Assembly: GCA_037903475.1 (NCBI GenBank)
Contig: JBAJFG010000030.1
Location: forward strand, 62,001 to 126,000
Length of the DNA: 64,000 nucleotides
DNA from: Ancylostoma caninum
Lineage: Eukaryota > Nematoda > Chromadorea > Rhabditida > Ancylostomatidae
Direction: 5' to 3'
Under the pieces are notes generated by a model. That model was not told the origin of the DNA. It did not search any database and saw only the letters and a list, made by a program, of their open reading frames with translations. Below, piece by piece: positions 22,736 through 35,900 of the stretch; the first letter of the stretch is position 1; the number at the start of each line of letters is the position of its first letter. The translations under genes were made by a program, and so were the position numbers.

Positions 22736-23753
22736 GAGCGAATCGGCGGCCTTAGCGCTACTACTCTCTTCAGTATTTTTCTACGAGTTTCTTGTTTCTA
22801 CGAGTTTCTTTCTCCTTTCATGTGTTCACTAATCTCTTCCTCCTTTCATGTCTTCACTAAATGGTAAAAGTCAAACCGCATACTTCTGGCATTGTATTCG
22901 AAGGATTGAAACACCGTTTTTCTCTCTTGTGCTGATCTCCGCGCACACAGTCTCGTTCTAGTTGCCTGTAATTTTTTTTCGTGATATTGCCACGTGTGGA
23001 TGGTCCAAGCTAAAAAGAAACCTATGTTAAACTTTGTTTCTGAAAGAAATCAGCTCTGGTCTAGTAATGGTCGGTCGTTATTGCACTGCAGAAAATGTTG
23101 CGGTTGTTGTTGTGTTACACCTACGCGGCCAGCTTTGCGCTGTGATTGTCGGGAGTTCCTGAGACGGGAGTTTCCAAATAGTTTCCACGCCTAGTTTCTT
23201 TTTGTGTGGGTAATCTTGTATACGCCTATATTGTTGTGTGTGAAAGCAGCAATCCCGGAAACGCGCCACAATCACAGTACCCAACTGGTCTGTCGCTGTG
23301 AGTAGGTAACACATGGCGACCTCGTTTTCTGCGGGGCCCTATCACTTCCCAAGTATATACCAACGTGTGGACGTACATCTACATGATTATTCCATGACCG
23401 CGACTGAATATAGTTCCCACCAGGTTTATAGTCTCGCAGTAGCGTCATCTGGTCTGGGAGCGGCTGGGGCTCAATTGTTCTGGCCATCTGACGACAAACT
23501 TTGATTCAAAATGTCAGCTGAAAATGGGTTCCTCGTCGTCTTAACAGACTTTGACAGAGTCCTGCCCTAGTAGGTTGTCTCGAACCGTTTCTTCCACTAG
23601 CAGCGTGCTGATGTAAAGTGATGCAAAGTGAATGATTTACAATCACAATTCAGCAGCGATCGGGTCATAAATCTGATGGGGACTACGTCTTTGACGATGC
23701 TTGTAGATTTCATCCGAAGTTAGTCTTCACTGTTCTGTTGTTTCAGGGACGTC

Positions 23754-25902
23754 ATGCTAATTCGGTTATTTCAAAGATCTCTACACAAGCGGCCACTTCT
23801 AACACAAATCGTTGCGTCAGGTTAGTTATTTGTTCTTCTTATTCGTTATTCTTTATTAGTAGATTTGTCAATTATCAATCCATTTTTATTATTCTCGTTG
23901 TCTAAACTTGTTTCTTTTTATCTTATTTTCCCCAGTGGTGCATTTTTCTGCCCTGTGGTCTGAGATACTTCCATAGACACCAGAATGTGATGTTCTTTAT
24001 AAGCAATTATGAGTTAAATGTGATTTTTGCCCTTGTCAACCATTTCTGATTGATTTTCTGACATTTACCTGACATCACCAGTATTCATGATGCACAACAA
24101 ACACGTGTGCTTGAAAAATAAATCAATGGGAAAGGCATTTGCTGTTGTTGTTGAAAACGTGTCGAGCCGTTTTATATATTGCGTACATGGAGTGCCTTTC
24201 ACCGGGGGACATAGTTATGAAGACACATTCACCGGGGGATAGTTATGAAGACATCAGCGAAAGAGAGAACGCGAGGAATTGTGCCGTATCCAGAGAGATC
24301 ATAGACGCAGATACTCTACTGTCGTCATTACGGTCGCTTTTGAAACGGACTATATCGATGAGCCAATGAACTAGGAATAAATCCACTATGGCTGTATTTT
24401 GAAGCTTTTGATGCATCGTAGCAAAAAAAATGGTGATCTGCACGAACCCGCTTTACAACTTACTCATTGAATTGTAGCACACTACAAGTTCTCAAGCCAA
24501 ACTGTGTAAGAGTGCCGTAATTTCCTTGTACATAAGTGATGGATGAACTTCCTCTGTTATTTATTAAAAATGTTTGTTCACGTTTTGCAGGTGTGATTTC
24601 TGGAGCTGGCGATGCGTTTACCCAAGTTGCTTTCGAGAGGAGAAATTGGAAAACCTATGATTTCGAAAGGACAGGAAGGTTTTTCTTCCTAGCATCGGCT
24701 TTCATTGTGAGTTCTCTCTTCTTTCTGAAGCTAGTTCATGCTAAGAACCGTACTGAATGCTCGTTGTTCTTGAGAATAGAAATAAATCTCTCAGCAGTGG
24801 CTAAAGGCTGTAGGTTGAAGGTTTGGAGGGTATAGGAGCTTCTTATTTGACAAGGCTGTATTACCACTAGGCTTTTTGGTAGCAGGACAACTCGCTTCAT
24901 GGTTTCTTATTGCGTGGGAATTCATTGGGGGAATGCTTATTCTTTCATTGGTAGCATTACTTCAGTACTGTAATATTGTACCAGGGGATTAGGAATCGCA
25001 GTGCCATTTACCTCGTGTTATGAGCTTTTTTCCGTTCGACTGCTGGAATGTGATGCACGTTTCATATCTAAAAAGTTTAATCCTGCTTCACTTGGTCGCT
25101 CTTTTTTGCGGTCGTTTTTTTTTCTTTTTTTTGGAATTATTTTATTAATCGGCCACTATTTTCTGTGCAGTAGTTATTGGCTGCGTGGTTGGGAACCACC
25201 GTAAAATGGACGAGTCTCGCCTTCCTCACCATGTTTCGGAATTAACACTGTACAAATTTGAATTTTTTCAATTTGTGGTTGTTTCAGGCGCCATGCCTTA
25301 GCAAATGGTTTAAAGTTCTGGAAAGAGTGAGAGGAAATCCAAAGATCGTCCCTTTGGCAAGGGTCGCCATCGACCAGGTGAATGCCTTTGTATACAGATA
25401 TTTTTTCAAAAGTAGATTTGTTAAAACCTTTGCGATAGTTCGTTAAGTTTTTTTCCGAATTTCGTAACCTAATTTTCCTTTTTTGCCACAAAACTATCAA
25501 TTTTGACGCTTTTGTTTCAGTTAACCTTCGCACCGGTGTTTAACGCTGTAATTTTACTAAATTTACGCTTATTGGAACGTTTGGGCTTTGAGACTTCGTG
25601 GAGGAAGATGAAAGAAGATTGGTGGACTATATATACAAGTAGTTTAAAGGTAATTTTTGGAGAACTTTCATTACTTTGACTATTGATGGTTTCAGTAACA
25701 GTAACAGTGGTCAACTTGCTTGTCATGACGAGCTTTCAAAGCATTGTTTTAGGTTTGGCCAGCTGTGCAAATAATCAACTTCTACTTGATTCCATTGAAT
25801 ATGCGAGTGATAATTATACAATTGGTTGCGTTCTTCTGGAATGCATATCTCTCATACAAGACGCAAACCGCTCTGCAGAACGAGAACGATCTCATGTACT
25901 GA
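23754..25902 (+). CDS. Mpv17/PMP22 family membrane protein
   Basis: Five exons, all in phase with consensus sites: 23754-23820, 24591-24706, 25288-25377, 25521-25649, 25753-25902, giving about 183 residues, the usual family length. A TTTCAG acceptor 8 bases before the ATG suggests a trans-splice (SL) leader site. The N terminus runs [20 protein letters not shown], followed by the family SGAGDAFTQ (cf. G.GD...Q). Later come [13 protein letters not shown] (cf. GP..H.WY..L), the [10 protein letters not shown] segment (DQ...P) and the C-terminal signature [17 protein letters not shown] with FFWNAYLSY. Members have four helices and sit in the mitochondrial inner or peroxisomal membrane. Mammalian MPV17 is needed to maintain mitochondrial DNA. 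Which nematode paralogue this is cannot be told here. No lesions seen. Confidence 0.92.
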
Positions 25903-28162
25903 TTTTAGTTTTAGTTTCTCTTAATATGTGTATGCGCTTGTCTTTTTTTTAGTAAATACGATGCTAGTGTGGAGATTCTAGCTTAAGAACCAATTTTAAC
26001 TCCGTAGGTTCTTGGAGTGGGAGTAGTGAAGACTTTTCATTCCGTTTTGTTTGGGACAAAAACCACAGAAAACCAGAATTTTTCTGTCGTTATTTTGGTA
26101 GTATTGAGTTTAAACGACGAAAAAAAATCGTGTGAGAACGGTTTTTCTTTTGAAGAGAATGGCAGAAAAACTAGATAAGTCAGATAAAACTAGGTTGTGA
26201 AAGCAGCGGATGATGTATGTCAGAGACGATGAAAGCTTAACCTTGGTGAGATTTTTTATCAACTCGAGAATAAAACAAGTTTTCTGTGTGTTATACTGGG
26301 TTTTCCAATAATTAAACTCTTTTCTGTCAGAGACGATGAAGAAGCTGCTTTATGAACTATTATGAGATCATAATCTGAGGTTATGTCTGTACGAAAAGAA
26401 GTTTCGAGGTGTGTTGAATGACATGCCTTATATTTCTTTTCTTTGAGACCCACTGAGGTATTTAAATGGGATTATGTATTGCTTTTGTTTATTTCCTGCT
26501 TTTAAAGAGTTTCTTTTAGGTTGGATGGTGCACTGCCGCTATGACAACTGTGCATTAGATTCTTTAAGGGCACTACTGTTATAGGATTTAGATATTAACA
26601 TAGTAACATTTGTACTTGCTTGTTATTTTAATTGTCGGAATAATTCATCGATCGTCCCCAAAAAACTCGAGATCATCACAAGGCATTGTCTTTAGGTATT
26701 GCCTCATTTGTTGTATATTATGTGATAACATTAGATGTGTTTTAAGCTGGGTAATGTGAATTTAGACAAGCTCAATAGCTCTGTTTTAATAATGAACCTC
26801 ATAGTGGATGCTCTGTAATGTTGCTGTAATCAAAAATAGGTTATCTCATTGTCTGTGATACCATTTACTTCAATATTTTTGAAACTAATAAATAGTGACA
26901 GATTATGTGATATCACATCTGATCTCAGTTGAAGACGAGCTGTAAGTTCAGGGTCTTCTTAAAGACATTCACGTTGGAAAAGGTCGATGTTTTTATCGAA
27001 TACAGCTCTGCGAGAACAATATGAGATGGTTTTGAAGAACGAACATTCACCTCTATAGTATTAGAGTAGCACATTTCTAATTATACCTCCCGGTTAGTTT
27101 GGTAAGACTACTCCGTCATTTCAAACTGATTGAATTTTTCCGTATAGGTTGCAAAACACGCTCATTTCGTAATCTGTTGGAATTGTGAGGTAATAATCAC
27201 AATTCGGACTGACAAAGAACATGGCTGTGGAAGAAGGATAGAAATCCATCCAAAAATTAGCAGTTTGAGAGTAGATTAAGAGCGCGCTGCTCAGAAAAAT
27301 AATAATTCACTCATATTCCAAGCATTTATAAGGGCAGGAGGCTTACCAGAGTGAAGAATCTGCGGAAATGAAACAAAATCGGTGAGATCTTCAAGAGAAA
27401 GAAGAGAGGGAGCGATTCAGTCGTGTCGCAACGTCCAGGGCAAGGATGAGCGAAATTCCGGTTTCGGAAGTTCCGACATCGTGCAAGCTTCTAAGTCGTA
27501 TATTTCTGAAGGGTTGACAGTATAGTCCGTTCCAAAAATGACGATACATAGTTGAGTATTCGTGCCTATGGTCCGTATTTCTCCTCCGCCTCTCCGAATA
27601 CAGCACTATTTCGCGCGTTCTCTGCTTCTCTAATATCTTCACAACTATGCTCCCCTGTGAAACACACTATAGCTGACTTATACATAGTCATACATGCTCT
27701 GTTTATCCATATTTTTTTCCATATTCCCCAACATCCGAACTCCTCCCAGCTTCCGACTTCCGGTCGTACGCGATGCTTGATTCAGACTTTACGACGTGAC
27801 TTCATGAAGAACGGAGGGAATCACTGAATTTCAAAAAAAAAAGGCCAGGGCGTGACTGGCAAGGAATTGGCCGCAAGTTACTCTCTTCACATTGGCAAAG
27901 GAAATGTGAATGCATCAGGAAAGCGACGAAAATTTATTTGAATTTGGAAGAGTAAGGCAGCTTCAAAAATCACTAAACATTCACGAGTGAGGCGTCCAAG
28001 TCTGCAGTGGTGGTGTGGACATCTTTTACCTCGGTTGTGACCCACATGAAAGCGAGATTTCTTATGTTGTTCAAGGAAATGTACAAGAAAAGTATGGCGC
28101 TCTTGCTAGGGGCACCTATCACTAAGCGGATTTAGGCGCTAGTGATAAGCGGGCTAGTGAAA
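25903..28162. other. Region with no supported gene
   Basis: AT-rich sequence between two plus-strand genes. No domain-bearing frames, convincing exon pairs, or long inverted repeats were seen. The 3' end of the Mpv17-like mRNA presumably lies in its first few hundred bases, but no polyadenylation signal was singled out. Confidence 0.5.
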
Positions 28163-31100
28163 ATGCTGCTGTACCTTGTGCTGCTTCTTTTTTCCATTCA
28201 AAGATCGCAAGCAGGTCATTTTTGCCGATTTTCTCCAATTAAAAATGTTTATCAGATTTAAGAGTATCCGACGATGAGCAATTGCAGATAACCCTCAAAT
28301 CCTCCCTTATTGCCAGCCGCAAAGTTTCTCTACCTCATGCTTGAGCATAGTTTGTGTGTGCAATTCAACTTTCTGTGATGAGGTTTGTTTTCGGGGTATA
28401 TACCCTAGTTTTCCATTATTCTTCGCTTCTGACTGACTTCGCAGTGGTGTTGATTACAGATAGAAAGCCCGGGTGTTCTCGGCTATGACGAGGTTCAGCT
28501 CTACACTTCTTCAGAGGATGGAGATCGTGTTCTCCGCAGTACCCTCAGTTTTGACACTGCAGCCAGTGAGTGTCACTGGGGATATCCTAATGATACTTCT
28601 GTCGCTCTTACGGATTTAGCCCTTGTTTAGCTTCATCCAATAGGATTCACATCGAGACTGAGATCCGTTATCAGGAAATACTTGGTTTTGGGAGCACATT
28701 CTCTGATGCTGCCGCTATCACAGTGAGCTCTTTGAGCAGTAGCGCTAAAAAGAACGCTATTGATGCGTATTTTTCTCCGAAAGGTAATGCCCAGCTCAAT
28801 TGTGCAGCTGCTGACAAATTGTTTTTGCAACGCAGAAGATTGATCGTTTGATCTGCCGCACCGCACCATCCATGCGATGCGGCAGGCCAGCTAGGCGCAG
28901 TGATTGCTGAGCGTTAACGATGTTTTGTTGGTGTTTTTCGCACACAAAAATAGAGACGTAGTTAAAAACGGTGGAAAACATAAGAAAACATAGTTCTGAC
29001 AATGGCCGACAACCAGAGCGTCCAGCTGTGCTGCGGAGGTGGTGCGGTGCGGCAGACCAGAAACTAGAGTCTTCCATGATCCAAAGATGATTGCCGGCAC
29101 TGTAACTGAACACATGCCAAGTGTTTTTACCTACTCGGTAACTTTTGACCAATGGTTTTTCTGTGCGTGAACATTTTTAAGGTGCCGAATACACACTAGG
29201 ACGGCTACCAATGGGAAGTACAGACTTTTCTGTGCGCGAGTACAGCTACGACGATGTGGATGGTGACTTTGACCTAGAGCATTTCTCGCTTGCCGATGAA
29301 GATACGAAATACAAGGAATGGAAGAGGGATAGTTGGCATGTCATCGAATCCAGCAATGACGTGTTTTTTTTCAGATTCCGCTTATAAAAGCTGCGCAGGC
29401 AGTTTCTAACATCGATATAAATTTGTTTGGTACTCCATGGCTGACACCAAGTTGGATGCGAGAGGTGGTGAATGGTGAAATGATGCTGAAGGGACCTCCT
29501 AATGGAAGGTATTACGACACCTGGGCGAAGTACTACACAAAGTGGGCTAAGAATAATTATATCCCATACATAGGACACTTGGTTTTAGTACGACTTTTAC
29601 AGATTTGTCGAAGCCTATGCTGCCCAAAATGTGGACATTTGGGGATTATCCGTGCAAAATGAACCAAATGCTGGTTACGGTCGGCTGGCGAAGTTACCCA
29701 ACATGACAATCGCGTACACGCCGCAGCTCCAGAGGTTAGTATACAATTTTACGGGGTTAATCGTTTGCCTCTGTGCTGTACGCATCATACTGGCGTAGTA
29801 ACCGCGCAGTGTGTAGCGATTCTCCACTCTAGTAGTACGTACTTTCATCCGGGTCACATTTTGCAGGGAGTGAGCTCCTTTGGGTAACCGTGTTATGGTG
29901 GGCTTGAGTGCATCGTTGAGACTACCCAGGGTAAACCTATTAGTGTTAATGATAGGTGTTTGTGGTCTTATCATGTTTACCGTGGGCCATCTCAATGAGG
30001 CATTCGCCCCCTGAGGGGGAGTTTTATTATGGGTAACAGTGTTGCATAGCAGTCTTACAGGTAATCTCTCTAGGAATAGGTTACATAGCCTGACAAACAG
30101 AAGTACCAGTAATGTTCGTGAACACCAAGAGCCATACCCAGTTTAATAAGGAAATCTTCTGATATGTATTAAATGTCAAGAAAAGAATAGAATAAAATGG
30201 GAGTGTGGACCACATGTATTTTCCAGAGACTTCATCAAGTTAAACCTTGGACCAGCGTTAAAAAGCGCAAATGCTACGAAGGATACTAAGTTGATTGTTA
30301 TGGACGATCAGAGAGATGTTGCATCGGTTTGGGCAGATACTGTAAATGAATTTGTGTTTTTACCCAGGTTAGAAACCAGAGTACACCAGTGCTTCTTCCA
30401 GATTTTTGGAGACTCCGAAGCAAGCCGCTATGCAGACGGCATTGGTGTGCAGTGGTACTCAGATTCCGCTTTCTCCACTGCCACACTGGGAACAATCCAC
30501 AAAAATCATCCGAAAAAATTTATTCTAGGTACAGAGGTATGCTGTTGAAGGGAAATTATAGAACTAATAAGCTGAGGGGAGTACCAGCTACTGTTTAGGC
30601 TGGTTTCAGCTTTGATAAGGACAAAATTGGATGCTGGGACAGAGCCGAGCAGTACGCTTATGACATTATAAGTGTGAGTTGAAACGAGTGTGACGTAACA
30701 CTGAAGCAAAAAAATTTATTTAGTACTAATAATTGTTCTTTTCTTGTTTGGATAAATTTCCCTGCAGAATCTCGATATTTTAACGAGATCCAACCTTACA
30801 TCAAAAATAAGCACAAAATTAGTGGTTTTTGCTATGTTTCATTTGTAGGATATGAACAAGTTCGTCACTGGATGGGTGGATCTGAATTTGTTCGTCGACA
30901 CCGCTGGAGGTCCCAACAGAGCCGGACTCAATTCTGATGCTGCCATTATTGTCGATTCCTCTAAGGATCTGATTTATAAGCAACCAATGTTTTATATCAT
31001 GGCACATTTCAGGTAAAAGAACACTTGGCGTGAAAGTTTCAGCAAGTAGAATTGTATTTACTATCTAAACATTTGACAAATACCTGCTGATATCTGTATT

Positions 31101-31841
31101 ATAAGATTTTCAGCAAATTTGTGCGTCCTGGAGCTCATCGAGTGCAGATGCAAATGCCAGGTGGTGTTTATGGTGTCGCGTTTGTGAATGCCTAGGGTCA
31201 ACGAGCGCTTGTCGTGCTAAACAGAGCAAAGAGCGGGGTTAGTACTTCATCATTCACAACATCCTCTGCCGGAGCGGTCCACGCGGAGTATGGCACCCTG
31301 CGTCGCCATCGCCCATGCGACATTGATTCCAATACCTATTGATCATTGGTGGCTTGCGCAGCGGCGACATCAGCGATGCGCCGCACAAAATCAATATGTA
31401 TCGTTATCGGTGTCGCTTGCGACGACGATGCAGGGTGCTATACTACTCGTGGAGTATAACGACTGAAGCTCTGAAAATTTCAAACTACCAAAGGCCTGAC
31501 ACTGCGAATTTGGGCGGCAAGTGTTTGTAACCTCCAGTGACTGCAGCTAGAGCTGTGGAAAAGCTACTACTTGAACATTCACTCACTTTTCTCTTGCTCA
31601 ATTTTTTGACGCTCTGTGTTATTATCGAACTACATCAACTATTATAATCATTACAACTATTACAATCATTGCTACTATTATGATCGTTCCTACTGAATTT
31701 TTCAAAGATTATTCCGTCATTGCTGAACTATTCTTTTTCTAGGTGACGTCATTCTCAATCTCCGACTCATCAAAACCCGGCAAGTTCCTCAACGTCAACA
31801 TGAAGCCACGCTCAATTTTCACTGCGGTGTGGGACAAATGA
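28163..31841 (+). CDS. Glucosylceramidase (GH30), possibly a pseudogene
   Basis: Thirteen exons: 28163-28214, 28288-28382, 28460-28565, 28631-28783, 29182-29315, 29375-29541, 29603-29734, 30227-30341, 30402-30536, 30599-30673, 30849-31012, 31114-31237, 31743-31841. Exon 1 encodes a signal peptide (MLLYLVLLLFSIQRSQA) and exon 2 the Cys-rich lysosomal glucocerebrosidase N terminus (SIVCVCNSTFCDE). Further landmarks are ILGFGSTFSDAAA, LGRLPMGSTDFSVREYSY, LFGTPWLTPSWM, the acid/base Glu in VQNEPNAG (codon 29661-29663), and the nucleophile Glu closing exon 9 in FILGTE (30534-30536). IYKQPMFY and IFTAVW complete the TIM-barrel and terminal sheet. The enzyme cleaves glucosylceramide in lysosomes. 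Two lesions: the donor after 29315 is GA rather than GT, and TAG occurs in frame at 31193-31195 (FVNA*GQRALVVLNR). Either would block full-length product unless it is a base error or is tolerated. An element sits in intron 4 (28784-29181). Confidence 0.88.
28860..29062 (-). mobile_element. GCGGCAGACCAG-family element, copy 3, in a glucosylceramidase intron
   Basis: The reverse complement starts CTGGTCTGCCGCACCGCACC and continues with CAGCTGGACGCTCTGGTTGT, matching the order seen in the copies at 21594 and 42947. It ends with GCGCCTAGCTGGCCTGCCGC. It lies entirely within the 398 bp intron between exons 4 and 5 of the glucosylceramidase gene. Confidence 0.55.
31284..31466 (-). mobile_element. 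Inverted-repeat element in the last glucosylceramidase intron
   Basis: The left end GGAGTATGGCACCCTGCGTC pairs with the right end GATGCAGGGTGC followed by TATACTACTCGTGGAGTATA. Internally CAGCGGCGACATCAGCGATG is also near self-complementary to flanking words. It shares its ends with the element at 22590-22735. It accounts for much of the 505 bp intron 31238-31742. Confidence 0.5.
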
Positions 31842-32298
31842 AAATGCGATGAATTTTTCTTGGTTCATAGTTTTTTTTTTGTTAGAATAAATGAGCGGAA
31901 TAGCTCGTACTCAGAGTAACATCATTATCCAATGGTTTGAAAATCGTTGAAAACACGCTCTGAAATGGAAAACTTGCTCGTATACTGAATTTTGAGCAGA
32001 ATTCTCACACTTTTATCGCGACTACATAGAAGTTCTATTTCAGATGTGCTTTGGATTCATGCGATTCGTAGGAGTCAATTTTCTGGACAGGACCACCCAA
32101 AAAATAAAAAATATCATGTACAGAAAGAAAACATGACTATTTCAAGCGATGAAACAAACTCTCCAGCGATTGAATGAAGTGTAATAAATACAGGATCTAG
32201 AATAATGTGTCATTTTAATGTCACTGACATTGGAATATGGCAGATTTCTCCCATGCACAGCAAAGATTTTCCAGATGGATTGGAAATTGTGTTGCATC

Positions 32299-32926
32299 CT
32301 AACAATCTCTCTTCCTGCACACGAAATTCAACAGTTCCTCGCATGATTCACCAAACAGTTTTTTTCTCCCTGACGGTGTGGTTCTCATCTGAAAAACCAC
32401 AATATGTCTAGATCACATGAGGAATCATGGCACTCACATAAACGCAACTGCCTTTCTGCGCCCACTCATCCAGATAATTTTGGGTAAATTCTGTTGTGTC
32501 CAGCCAAGTTCCATCGGTCCATCTCCACTGGTTATATCGTCTTCTAAGGCCTATCCATCCCCTGACTCGCTTAGTGTCTTGTAGGATGCCTGGAATGTGG
32601 ATATGATTTTAGTGAATACTAAGCATCAATGATTTATCATATGTAGCATGAACAGACTGACTTGCAATGTACAGAAACTCTTCTTCCGTACTAATTGAAG
32701 TGAGATCACCACCCTGATCAGTACAATACATGTGAGCATCAGAGAACGAGGCATTGGTACAAGATCTCTGAAATCCTGTCAGCATTCAGGAGTGGAAGTG
32801 CTCTACAAGAATCTGGCGAACTACCATATAGCAGTAATCCTCAAACTTTTTCCATTCATCGCAAGACTTTTGACCTGTGATTACTGTCTCGAGATAAATC
32901 CAGAACGCGATGACCACAGCCTTCAT
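32299..32926 (-). CDS. Secreted single-domain C-type lectin
   Basis: Four exons in perfect phase: 32926-32825, 32767-32662, 32589-32438, 32388-32299, encoding about 149 residues. The first codons give a signal peptide (MKAVVIAFWIYLETVITG). A C-type lectin fold follows: W..FEDYCY, FSDAHMYC..QGGDLTSIST, E..FLYIA, then the hallmark RGWIGLRRRYNQWRWTDGT, DEWAQKGSC, and the last strand ESCEELLNFVC. Disulphide cysteines are in place. The calcium/sugar tripeptides (EPN or QPD) and the WND motif are absent, so classical calcium-dependent sugar binding is unlikely. Small secreted lectins of this type are expanded in parasitic and free-living nematodes and are linked to host interface or innate immunity. 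That role is inferred. It is tail-to-tail with the glucosylceramidase gene, 457 bp apart. No lesions. Confidence 0.92.
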
Positions 32927-35900
32927 ATTCTGAAAAAACCGATGAGATTTAGAGTGAAGTTCTATGCATTTAGCTCTGTTTTTTGTATGAGGATTGATGG
33001 AATGATGAATTCTTTTTTTCTCGTTTTTCCCGTTTTCTCTTTATCTCCGTAAATCCCGATATATGTTGTGAATTCCTATTTATTGATGAAAGAATGAGCC
33101 AGAAAGTGCATGCTTGCTGCGACTTAGTTGACATTTCATGATAGCAGAAGCAAGGGGAAATGATAGTAACATTTTTATAATCAGTGTTGTGGCTTTTTTC
33201 GCTGGTTGCAGGCAGGTTCTTCCTTTTCTGAACGACAAGAATTAGCGGACAAAGTGCTGTATTCCAACTGTAGTACAAATTTGGCCTCTTTGAGACTTAT
33301 TCGGAAACAAAAACGACTTTCTGGTCACAACAAGCCGACATAAACGAAATAATATATAACAAAAAAGGTAGAGGCACGTTCCTAGATCATCTCTTGACAA
33401 AAACTATTTCTTACGGCAAATTTAAAAATCGGATATGGTAAATACCGTGACTTGCCGGAATTTCTTACGATTAAGTATAACAGAAAGATAAAGACTGAAG
33501 TAGCAAAACTTTAAAAGACTTTGAATCGAAAGAGAGTGACGACGTGTATGGTTTCACCACAGCGTTTTTTGGCTGCTGAATATTCATGACCAACAGAAGC
33601 AGATGTGTTAACATTGAAGAAGAATTTGGAATTCTATTTGGATTCAGGTGTACATATAAGCGTAAATGCCAAAACATGTTCGTTTATTTATTCACTTGTT
33701 TGTTTACAAAAAGAAAGCCCTATTGTTCTGAAGGGAATGAGGCACTGTGACAAAAATTGATGATGAGTGTATTCAGACAAAAATGTCAGGACATGCGGAG
33801 GACGGTAGCCCTCATTTCTTAAGCAAGTTTACTGGTTATATGGTGACCTCCAGCTTCGGGAAATGCGGTGGACGTTGTCTGGAGTGCGACATACACTCGA
33901 ACACTGGTAAAAGCCTCGGATAGGTGGGGAGTAACATGGCAGGTAATCCGAGATACCCCCGATATATGACATCACAGAGCAGTGATTTCTACCTACTTTC
34001 CCACCGGTTGTAGCCCTGTACTCCATCCTTCTCCTATAACATCGTTCAATAGGCGCCTTATTGTGTGGCTTAAAGGTGGCAACGTCTCTGAAGGATCTCT
34101 TCTACAATTTGAGCTCACTTCCTACTCATAAAGAAGCTTATTTTAACACCCTGTGCAGAAAATAGCGCTTGTAACTCTGTGTGCTAATAGCGGTAGAGTC
34201 TTACCGGAGAGATCGTTTTTGTGATTTTCATAATAACATATGAGATTTTATAATAATGTCGCCTGCGTGAACTGTTAAGAACGATGGCGACCATGAAAGA
34301 TCTCAAACAATAAGTAATTCTGTTTTGAGTGGTATACGGCTGAACCAGCACTTTCTTGGTTTGCATGCACAAATTACGGGACAGCACCGGATCCGACTCA
34401 AACTTCGGTTGCTGCGTGAAGGGTGTTCCGCGCTGCTTGTTCACTGAGGTTATGGATGATGCTTTATACGAATGTGAGCCGTAGTCTAGCTAGGAATTGT
34501 CTGATGTCTGCTCAGATTACAGGACAAATTGTTTGACTAGTTTACAGATAACAATAGAATGCTTCTTTTGTCGCATTTCATACTTTTCGTAGTCCGAGAA
34601 GATTTAGAGCAGCTCGATCTACTCTTAGGATGGTCCTATAACGTCGAAAACTGCGCAATTTCGCACTTGGGGAAGATTTCCGTTACAATAACATATGATA
34701 ATGATTCAATACATGCCGCAAGTACCGAACACGGTGAGAGAACACTCGCAGTTGGACTGCTGCTCTGTTTCCAATGCAAAGGATGTAGTATAAGAGGGGT
34801 AGTGCCTCACCGCGTTCGAGAACCCTAGCAGGGAAGGTGTTACCCGAGCAAGAACAAGTCCTCCACATCGCCGTTTATACCATCCAGCATACGATGCAGT
34901 CCTGCGACATCTCAGGGGTAGTCAATATACATTAGTATTCGAATTTTTCCTTTTGAATATTCGAATATTCGAATAATCGAATATTTCATTTTTTCGAATA
35001 ATTCGAATATTCGAATTTTTCCTTTTGAATATTCGAATATTCGAATAATCGAATATTTCATTTTTTCGAATAATTCGAATATTCGAATAATCGAATATTT
35101 TAACTTTTCGAATTATTCGAATATTCGAATAATCGAATATTTGGACTTTTCGAATTATTCGAATATTCGAAAAACGAAAATTTCGAATTATTCGAATATT
35201 CGTTCGAAAATATTCGTTCGAATACCAATGTATAGTAGTCAACCATCCATAGCACTGAAAGTTCCGGAGACAGATGGCAACCACACCTCTATCTCTCTTT
35301 GTGCACCTTCAGTTCTCTTGCAATTGTTCGACGATTAGAAATAAAGCGCTTTTCAAGATAATCTCCACTCACACAAATAACACGACGTACATATAGGTAA
35401 GTGCTCTTAGGTGCAACAAACTTAGAAGTGCGGTTATCCAAGCAGTGATAAGGCTTATGAGCAGCATTCCTCACCAAGGAATGTGTTCTAACAATGATAT
35501 CGTAGAAATGATTCACAATGTACATAAACAGACGACAGTCGAAAATTTTGTTGTTATGGTCTGTTGTCTTTCTACAGGGACAGAATACAAAAAAGTTACC
35601 GTAATGCTTTTCAAGGAAACAAAACTATCTAGTTAGAGGTGATGTAGCATTATGATGGTCATGTCTGAGCAGAGGAGTACTTCACAGATTTTTTGAACGA
35701 ACAGCTATGGTTGTGATACTTTTGCAGCTAATAAAACGGTCGGCTGAAGGCTATCTCTGGCAGGTATGGGGAGCATGTGATCATCCTATTCTTCTCCATT
35801 TGCAACGATATTCACTTTCAGTATTACCGAGTCCAGAAGTCATGAACTGCGTAAGCCATTCATCTTTCTCTTTCTTTTGAAGAGAACTCCAGCAGTTTCA

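Noticed and set aside
34922..35338. Open frames rich in Ile-Arg and Ser-Asn repeats on both strands
   Set aside because: They are translations of the self-complementary TTCGAATA array, with no start context or domain.
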